The notes under the pieces: generated by a model
The model's database searches: none
What the model was told of the DNA's origin: nothing
Seen by the model: the letters and a program-made list of their open reading frames with translations, nothing else
Shown: positions 59,335 through 64,000 of the stretch, piece by piece
Layout of the letters: each line of letters opens with the position of its first letter
How positions within the stretch are numbered: the stretch's first letter is position 1
Program-made: the position numbers and the translations under genes
DNA from: DAIOEK01 sp036746315
GTDB taxonomy: Bacteria > Chloroflexota > Anaerolineae > Anaerolineales > Anaerolineaceae
Assembly: GCA_036746315.1 (NCBI GenBank)
Contig: DAIOEK010000005.1
Location: 39,732-103,731 of the forward strand
Direction: 5' to 3'
Length of the DNA stretch: 64,000 nt

Positions 59335-61113
59335 TCATCCCAGGCGGGCGCGTTCTTCCTCGATGATGCAGGTATCCAGTTTCTTGAATAGAGGCGCAGG
59401 CTGCACCAGCTTTCTGCCCGGCTGCAACTGGCTGGCTTTCCACTCTCCACCGGCGTTGCCAGGTACGTACAGGAGGGTCTGATGTTCACCCAGTTTATCC
59501 TGAATGGCGTCGACGGTCTGGCTGCCAAAGAGGGGGGTTTCATAGCCGAGGAAGATGTGCAGCTTTTCGCAGGTGAACGGCAGGAAGGGCGCCAGCATGG
59601 CTTTGATGGTATCGATGGCACGGATGGCGGTATATACTGATTTGGCGGCCTGGTCCTTATCGGTTTTGATCTCGAACCAGGGCGCTGAAGTATCCAGGTA
59701 GCGATTCACTTCCGTTGCCAGGCGCATAGCTTCCGACAGGGCTGCACGCAGCTTGACCGCATTCATCAGGTCGGCGACCGTACCCAGACCATTTTCAACC
59801 TGGGTCAGCAGTTCGCGATCCGCCGGGCGCAGTTCTCCGGGGTCGGGGAGCACACCCTCCCAGTGTTTGTAGGTGAAGGCGAGCACCCGGTTGACCAGAT
59901 TGCCCCAGGTGGCTACCAATTCATCATTGTTGCGATGATAGAAATCTTCCCAGTCCCAGTCGGTATCCTTTGATTCGGGCATGTTGACCGTCAGGTAATA
60001 GCGCAGGGGGTCGGGATCGTAGCGGGAGAGAAAGTCAAGTGCCCAGACAGCCCAGTGACGGCTTCCGGAGATCTTCTGCCCTTCGAGGTTCATGAACTCG
60101 TTGGCGGGCACATCGTACGGCAGGGTCAGCGGTTTGGGCTGTGTGCCCATCAGTTCGGCAAAGCGGATACCGGCTCCGGTCAGCTCTGCGGGCCAGATGA
60201 CGGCATGGAAGGGAATGTTATCCTTACCGATGAAGTAATAGGTTTCGGCATCCGGGCTGAACCACCAGTCCTGCCAAGTCTTGCCGTTATCCACGATCCC
60301 GGTCCATTCCACACTGGCGGAGAGGTAACCGATGACCGCCTCGAACCAGACGTAAAGACACTTGCCATTCCAACCATCCAGCGGAACGGGGATGCCCCAA
60401 TCAAGGTCGCGGGTAATGGCTCGTCCGCGAAGGGCATCGGCTTCGATCTGCCCCAGCGATTGGCGCAACACATTGGGGCGCCAATAATCCTGACGCTGTT
60501 TGAGGAATTCCACCACCGCGGGCTGTAATTTACCCAGATCGAGGTAATAGTGTTCCGTTTCGCGCAATTCCGGGGTGGAGCCATCCACCCTGGAGCGGGG
60601 AGCGATCAGCTTGTCGGGTTCCAGCATGCTGCCGCATTTATCACACTGGTCGGAGCGGGCGTTGGTATCCCCGCAGATGTAGCAGGTGCCCTCCACGTAG
60701 CGGTCGGGCAGGAAGCGGTTTTGCGAGGTGGAGAACCACTGCATCTGGCGATCGGTATACAGGTAGCCGTTATCTTTCAACGCCAGAAACATCTTCTGCG
60801 CCACAGCGAAGTGATTTTCGGTGTGGGTGCTGGTGAAGATGTTGTAATGCAGCCCCAGTTTCTGGAAAAGATCGATGAAACCCTTGTGAAAGCGCTGATA
60901 GGCTTCATAAGGGGTGGTGCCCTCCTGGTCGGCGCGGATGGTGATGGGTGTGCCGTGGGCATCCGACCCGGAAACCATCAGCACATCATTCCCCTGTAAA
61001 CGGTGGTAGCGGGCAAAGATATCCGCCGGCAGGTAAGAACCGGTGAGATTGCCCACGTGAATCTCGGCATTGGCGTATGGCCAGGCAGCAGAAACCAGGA
61101 TTTTCTTTTTCAT
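59335..61113 (-). CDS. metG: Methionyl-tRNA synthetase
   Basis: The 592-residue class-I synthetase has the HIGH-like NAEIHVGNLTGSYLPAD, a four-Cys zinc knuckle (CYICGD ... CDKCGSM), the KMSKS-like KISGS in NLEGQKISGSRHW, and a helical anticodon domain (NELVATWGNLVNRVLAFTYK). The C-terminal dimerisation domain of longer MetRS is absent. AGGAG precedes ATG. Confidence 0.97.
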   Translation of the reverse strand: MKKKILVSAAWPYANAEIHVGNLTGSYLPADIFARYHRLQGNDVLMVSGSDAHGTPITIRADQEGTTPYEAYQRFHKGFIDLFQKLGLHYNIFTSTHTENHFAVAQKMFLALKDNGYLYTDRQMQWFSTSQNRFLPDRYVEGTCYICGDTNARSDQCDKCGSMLEPDKLIAPRSRVDGSTPELRETEHYYLDLGKLQPAVVEFLKQRQDYWRPNVLRQSLGQIEADALRGRAITRDLDWGIPVPLDGWNGKCLYVWFEAVIGYLSASVEWTGIVDNGKTWQDWWFSPDAETYYFIGKDNIPFHAVIWPAELTGAGIRFAELMGTQPKPLTLPYDVPANEFMNLEGQKISGSRHWAVWALDFLSRYDPDPLRYYLTVNMPESKDTDWDWEDFYHRNNDELVATWGNLVNRVLAFTYKHWEGVLPDPGELRPADRELLTQVENGLGTVADLMNAVKLRAALSEAMRLATEVNRYLDTSAPWFEIKTDKDQAAKSVYTAIRAIDTIKAMLAPFLPFTCEKLHIFLGYETPLFGSQTVDAIQDKLGEHQTLLYVPGNAGGEWKASQLQPGRKLVQPAPLFKKLDTCIIEEERARLG

Positions 61114-61143
61114 TCTTCTTCTCCTTACCTCTATTCACTGCAA

Positions 61144-61163
61144 ACGCTGGCTTTCGCCAGCGT
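61144..61163. other. Perfect hairpin upstream of metG
   Basis: An 8-bp perfect stem (61144-61151 with 61156-61163) with a 4-nt loop lies 31 bp upstream of the metG start. There is no T run, so it is not a standard terminator; its role is unknown. Confidence 0.45.
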
Positions 61164-61297
61164 CTCGGGTGTTCTGTGGGGGCGTGACCCGCACATGCGG
61201 TTTACCTGGCAGTAAACCACCTATGTTGGCAACGCATCAGCATGGAGATTTTTTCCATGTGCCTTTTATATCATACCCATTCTGCGGATGCAATAGT

Positions 61298-61680
61298 GGA
61301 GGGCGGCGAACAGGACGTTGCATCATATTTTTTGATGGATTTACCTGGGCTTTTGCCCATCCCCCGGCCCCTTCCCGAACCGGGAAGGGGGGGAAAAAAC
61401 TTTTTTGTGGAGATATTGCGCCCATAGGGCACAATATCTCCACTTTTTTCCATTTTTCCGCCCTGGAGCGGGTTTGGGGTAGAGGATTCCCTTTTAGAAA
61501 AAATAAATTTTGATGCGATTGCCCAGTAGCGGAGGGCGGCGAACAGGACGTTGCATCATATTTTTTGATGGATTTACCTGGGCTTTTGCCCATCCCCCGG
61601 CCCCTTCCCGAACCGGGAAGGGGAAAAAAGTTGTTTTGCGGTGATATTGTGTCTTAGGAGCACAACATCACCATCACCAC
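61298..61680. repeat. Two copies of a duplicated hairpin-bearing unit
   Basis: A 93-bp core is repeated without a visible mismatch at 61298-61390 and 61531-61623, a shift of 233 bp. Each core ends in a perfect 10-bp hairpin (CCCCTTCCCG and its complement). Each is followed by an A-run and a second, longer hairpin: 61407-61443 (12-bp perfect arms) and 61640-61672 (12-bp arms, one G-U). The second hairpins keep their shape but differ in sequence. Short proline-rich ORFs here are an effect of the repeats. It may be a MITE-like or intergenic repeat family. Confidence 0.85.
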
Positions 61681-61821
61681 TTTTTCTGAATCTCTGCCCG
61701 GGGGCGGAAAAGTTTTTGCGCGATGCGAAAAAAAAGTGCTTAGGAACAAAAAGAAACAATTGCATTGAGGATCATGATTTAGATATCTCTATTATATGAA
61801 ATTGCGGGTTGAAAGTAACCC

Positions 61822-61835
61822 TGTCACATGTGACA
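61822..61835. promoter_or_regulatory. Perfect 14-bp palindrome, possible operator
   Basis: TGTCACATGTGACA is a perfect palindrome 130 bp upstream of the DUF3592 gene. It resembles CRP/FNR-type half sites (TGTGA) placed close together. The binding protein is unknown. Confidence 0.35.
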
Positions 61836-61950
61836 TGGTTTTACCGCGGCAGGCGTGGTTGCCCGGCAAGGATCGCCGAAAGCGACAACAAGTGGTGAAA
61901 CGGCGCACAGGCAGGGGTAAAAAACCTGGTCCATTTGGGCGGATTTTCTA

Positions 61951-61956
61951 TATAAT
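61951..61956 (+). promoter_or_regulatory. -10 box of the DUF3592 gene
   Basis: TATAAT lies 8 nt before ATG 61965, predicting a leader of 1-2 nt at most. Confidence 0.5.
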
Positions 61957-61964
61957 GAGAATAT

Positions 61965-62462
61965 ATGACGGCTTTCAAAGATTTTACGACGAAGTTCAAG
62001 GATTTCTTCATCAGTGAATGGATGGCATTTATCATCCCATTCCTGGTGGGACTGCCATTTTTAATCATCGGCGGGGTGGAGGTGGTAAAAACGACCCGGC
62101 TGATGCTGACGGCGGAAGAAACCGAGGGCATCGTGGTATACATGAACACCTACTCGGATTCTGACGGGGAAAGCTATTCACCGGATGTAAAATTCACCAC
62201 CCGCTACGGCGAAACCATCCGGTTTACCGATGACCTTTCCACCTATCCTGCGGATTTCAAGGTGGGCGACAAGGTGACCGTGATCTATGATCCGCTTCAT
62301 CCACAGGATGTGCGGATCAAAAGCTTTTTGCGGCTGTGGTTATTCCCGATGATCTTTGCGCTGGCGGGGGCGGTGCCGATGGGGATGGGCGTTTTTTTCT
62401 TTCTCAAGCTGGGCGGCGCCAACCTGATCTTTTCCCTTTTCCATCCCGATGCGGATGGCTGA
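61965..62462 (+). CDS. DUF3592 membrane protein
   Basis: The 165-residue protein has a helix at each end (AFIIPFLVGLPFLIIGGVEV; LWLFPMIFALAGAVPMGMGV) enclosing a beta-rich domain (VVYMNTYSDSDGESYSPDVK, then FKVGDKVTVIYDPLHPQDVR) that matches DUF3592. The function is unknown. Confidence 0.88.
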   Translation: MTAFKDFTTKFKDFFISEWMAFIIPFLVGLPFLIIGGVEVVKTTRLMLTAEETEGIVVYMNTYSDSDGESYSPDVKFTTRYGETIRFTDDLSTYPADFKVGDKVTVIYDPLHPQDVRIKSFLRLWLFPMIFALAGAVPMGMGVFFFLKLGGANLIFSLFHPDADG

Positions 62463-62473
62463 TGCAAAATAAA

Positions 62474-62503
62474 AAAGCGCCATGCCAAACGGCATGGCGC
62501 TTT
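62474..62503. terminator. Bidirectional terminator, DUF3592/gyrA
   Basis: A perfect 13-bp stem (62474-62486 with 62491-62503) with AT ends and T run on both strands; it serves the convergent gyrA and DUF3592 genes. Confidence 0.88.
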
Positions 62504-62520
62504 GCTGCTCCAGGTTTGAA

Positions 62521-64000
62521 TTATTCCGCGGGGATTTCCTTTTCCCCATTCGAGTTGTTATCACCCGTTACCGCAGGAATGCGAGCCAACGAGGCTACCT
62601 GATCTCCCTGTTCCAGTTTCATCACATGTGATCCACGGGTGGACCGACCGGAACGGCTGAGCTGCCTGACTTTCAGGCGCAAAATGACACCGTTCGAGGA
62701 AATGAGGGTGAGATCGTCGGTATCCTTGACCACGCGGGCGGCGGCAATCTGCCCGATTTCGGGCAGGCTCTTCTGATTGATGGTCGCCATACCCTGGCTG
62801 CCGCGTCCCTTGGGCGAATATTCCGCCAGCGGGGTACGCTTGCCAAAGCCGCCTTCGGTGACCACCAGCAGATCGGCATCCTTTTCCACCACTTCCATAC
62901 CCGCCACCTGGTCACCGGGACGCAGGCGAATTCCATTGACACCGCCTGCGGCGCGTCCCATGGGGCGCATTTGTGCTTCGGAATAACGCAGCGCCAGCCC
63001 CTTTGCGGTGACGAGAATGATCTCATCATTGCCACGGGTCAATCCCGCCCAACCGAGCTGATCGCCGGAATCCAGGTTGATGGCAATCAACCCCGACGGT
63101 CTGACGGCGGAAAACTCACTCAATGCCATGCGTTTGACCCGACCGCGCTGGGTTGCCAGGGTGCAGAAAGCAGCATCATCAAAACTGCTGACCACCACGG
63201 CGGCGGTCACCTTTTCATCACCGTTCATGGCGAGGATATTCATAATGGAAATTCCACGATCCGTTCTGCCGGCATCGGGGATCTGATACACCTTTTCGGA
63301 GTAGACCTTGCCGCGGTTGGAGAAGAAAAGCACGGTGTTGAGAGTGCGGGCGGGAAGCAGCATCATCACTTCATCTTCATCGCGCACGTTCTGCCCGATC
63401 ACACCGCGCCCGCCGCGCGCCTGGGTACGATAAGTGGCGGTAGAAACCCGCTTGATGTAACCCTTTTCAGTGATCGAGATGAGTGTGGCTTCATCCGCCA
63501 CCAGGTCTTCCTCTTTGAATTCGCCGTTGGCTTCGGCGGTGATGACGGTGCGGCGCTGATCGCCGTACTTTTCCGCCATTTCCTTCAGGTCATCCTTGAT
63601 CACCTGCAATATTTTCTTGGGGTGGGCAAGCAAATCTTCGAGGTGGTTGATCAATTCCACGGTTTGCCGGTGTTCTTCCTCGATCTTCAACCGTTCCAGG
63701 GCAGCCAGCCTGCGCAATTGCAGGTCGAGAATCGCCTGCGCCTGGATCTCGCTCAGCTTGAAGCGTTCCATCAGATTGGTGCGGGCAGTTTCAGCATCCT
63801 TCGATTCGCGGATGGTTTTGATCACGGCATCCAGGTTGGCCAGTGCGATGAGGTAGCCTTCCAAAATGTGCAGGCGGGCACGGGCTTTTTCCAGCTCGAA
63901 TTCAGTGCGGCGCTTGATGACCGCTTCACGATGGTTGACAAAGACCTGCAGGGCACGCCGCAGCGAGAGCACGCGCGGCTCGTTATCCACCAGCGCCAGC
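62521..64000 (-). CDS. gyrA: DNA gyrase subunit A, C-terminal part (cut by window edge)
   Basis: The visible 490-odd residues cover the end of the breakage-reunion domain, the coiled coil (FKLSEIQAQAILDLQLRRLA) and the six-bladed beta-pinwheel that wraps DNA. The GyrA-box reads QARGGRG, close to QRRGGKG, which marks GyrA rather than ParC. Blades repeat patterns such as GYIKRV, RGRVKRM and KGLALRY. The frame is open to the window end, so the active-site Tyr and N-terminus lie outside. Confidence 0.95.
   Translation of the reverse strand, partial: LALVDNEPRVLSLRRALQVFVNHREAVIKRRTEFELEKARARLHILEGYLIALANLDAVIKTIRESKDAETARTNLMERFKLSEIQAQAILDLQLRRLAALERLKIEEEHRQTVELINHLEDLLAHPKKILQVIKDDLKEMAEKYGDQRRTVITAEANGEFKEEDLVADEATLISITEKGYIKRVSTATYRTQARGGRGVIGQNVRDEDEVMMLLPARTLNTVLFFSNRGKVYSEKVYQIPDAGRTDRGISIMNILAMNGDEKVTAAVVVSSFDDAAFCTLATQRGRVKRMALSEFSAVRPSGLIAINLDSGDQLGWAGLTRGNDEIILVTAKGLALRYSEAQMRPMGRAAGGVNGIRLRPGDQVAGMEVVEKDADLLVVTEGGFGKRTPLAEYSPKGRGSQGMATINQKSLPEIGQIAAARVVKDTDDLTLISSNGVILRLKVRQLSRSGRSTRGSHVMKLEQGDQVASLARIPAVTGDNNSNGEKEIPAE

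Noticed and set aside
61237..61593. Proline-rich short ORFs in the duplicated unit
   Set aside because: They arise from the repeat and hairpin sequence, with no start signals.
61298..61680. CRISPR array
   Set aside because: Only two long copies with a single unique gap; no short repeats with regular spacers and no cas genes.

Overview
The window reads as one contiguous piece of a bacterial chromosome close to its replication origin. It is densely coded and almost entirely housekeeping or metabolic. I see no prophage, integrase, intact insertion sequence, rRNA operon or CRISPR array. Gene style suggests the phylum Chloroflexota, probably class Anaerolineae: many lipoproteins with Thr/Pro-rich linkers after the lipid Cys, a SpoVS-like protein, a Ycf45/R3H ATPase, short EF-Ts, exported esterases, MsrPQ and a LarA homologue. 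That placement is inference from gene content, not a search.

Layout. 0-3 kb: dnaN (-), MFS transporter (+), DUF1330 protein (+). 3-7 kb: uvrC (-), pncC/cinA C-domain (+), MGDG-synthase-like glycosyltransferase (+), Rrf2 regulator (+). 7.7-12.2 kb: an overlapping + strand run (CcmC-like membrane protein, hutI, HD hydrolase, inositol monophosphatase, lipoprotein). 12.8-14.1 kb: glutamate dehydrogenase (-). 22.4-14.3 kb: an eight-gene - strand operon in which gatC-gatA and gatB are separated by an M3 peptidase, a half-size chromate transporter, a sugar nucleotidyltransferase, a DUF6504-like protein and an aminotransferase. 22.4-24.2 kb: two exported esterases tail to tail, then tRNA-Pro(TGG). 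24.4-29.4 kb: rarD, nitroreductase, msrPQ, glgC. 29.4-32.0 kb: a GntR-slipin-SdpI cluster with a decayed ABC ATPase and two parS sites. 32.1-39.3 kb: a seven-gene + strand run (pdxS, pdxT, GNAT, R3H ATPase, tmk, DsbA-cyclophilin fusion, PrsW). 39.4-46.6 kb: DedA, PlsC, beta-propeller, ICMT-like methyltransferase, ComEC, PepT, ferredoxin. 46.7-49.1 kb: LarA-like racemase, deoxynucleoside kinase, SpoVS-like.

A gene-free AT-rich stretch at about 49.1-49.78 kb carries about ten DnaA-box-like 9-mers, two of them perfect, and is the probable oriC. Right of it are a DUF4037 protein, a second deoxynucleoside kinase, pepF and a CcrM-type DNA methyltransferase, then a PadR/EF-Ts pair, murJ, metG, a duplicated repeat unit and the 3' part of gyrA.

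The main theme is chromosome maintenance: clamp (dnaN), gyrase, oriC, two parS sites about 19 kb from oriC, a CcrM-like methylase with clustered GANTC sites in oriC, and two nucleoside kinases flanking oriC. A second theme is expression style. At least six genes have a consensus -10 box exactly 6 nt before ATG, which predicts leaderless mRNAs. One gene in the pdx run seems to start at ATA or ATT. All calls are made by eye; no database search or alignment was run.
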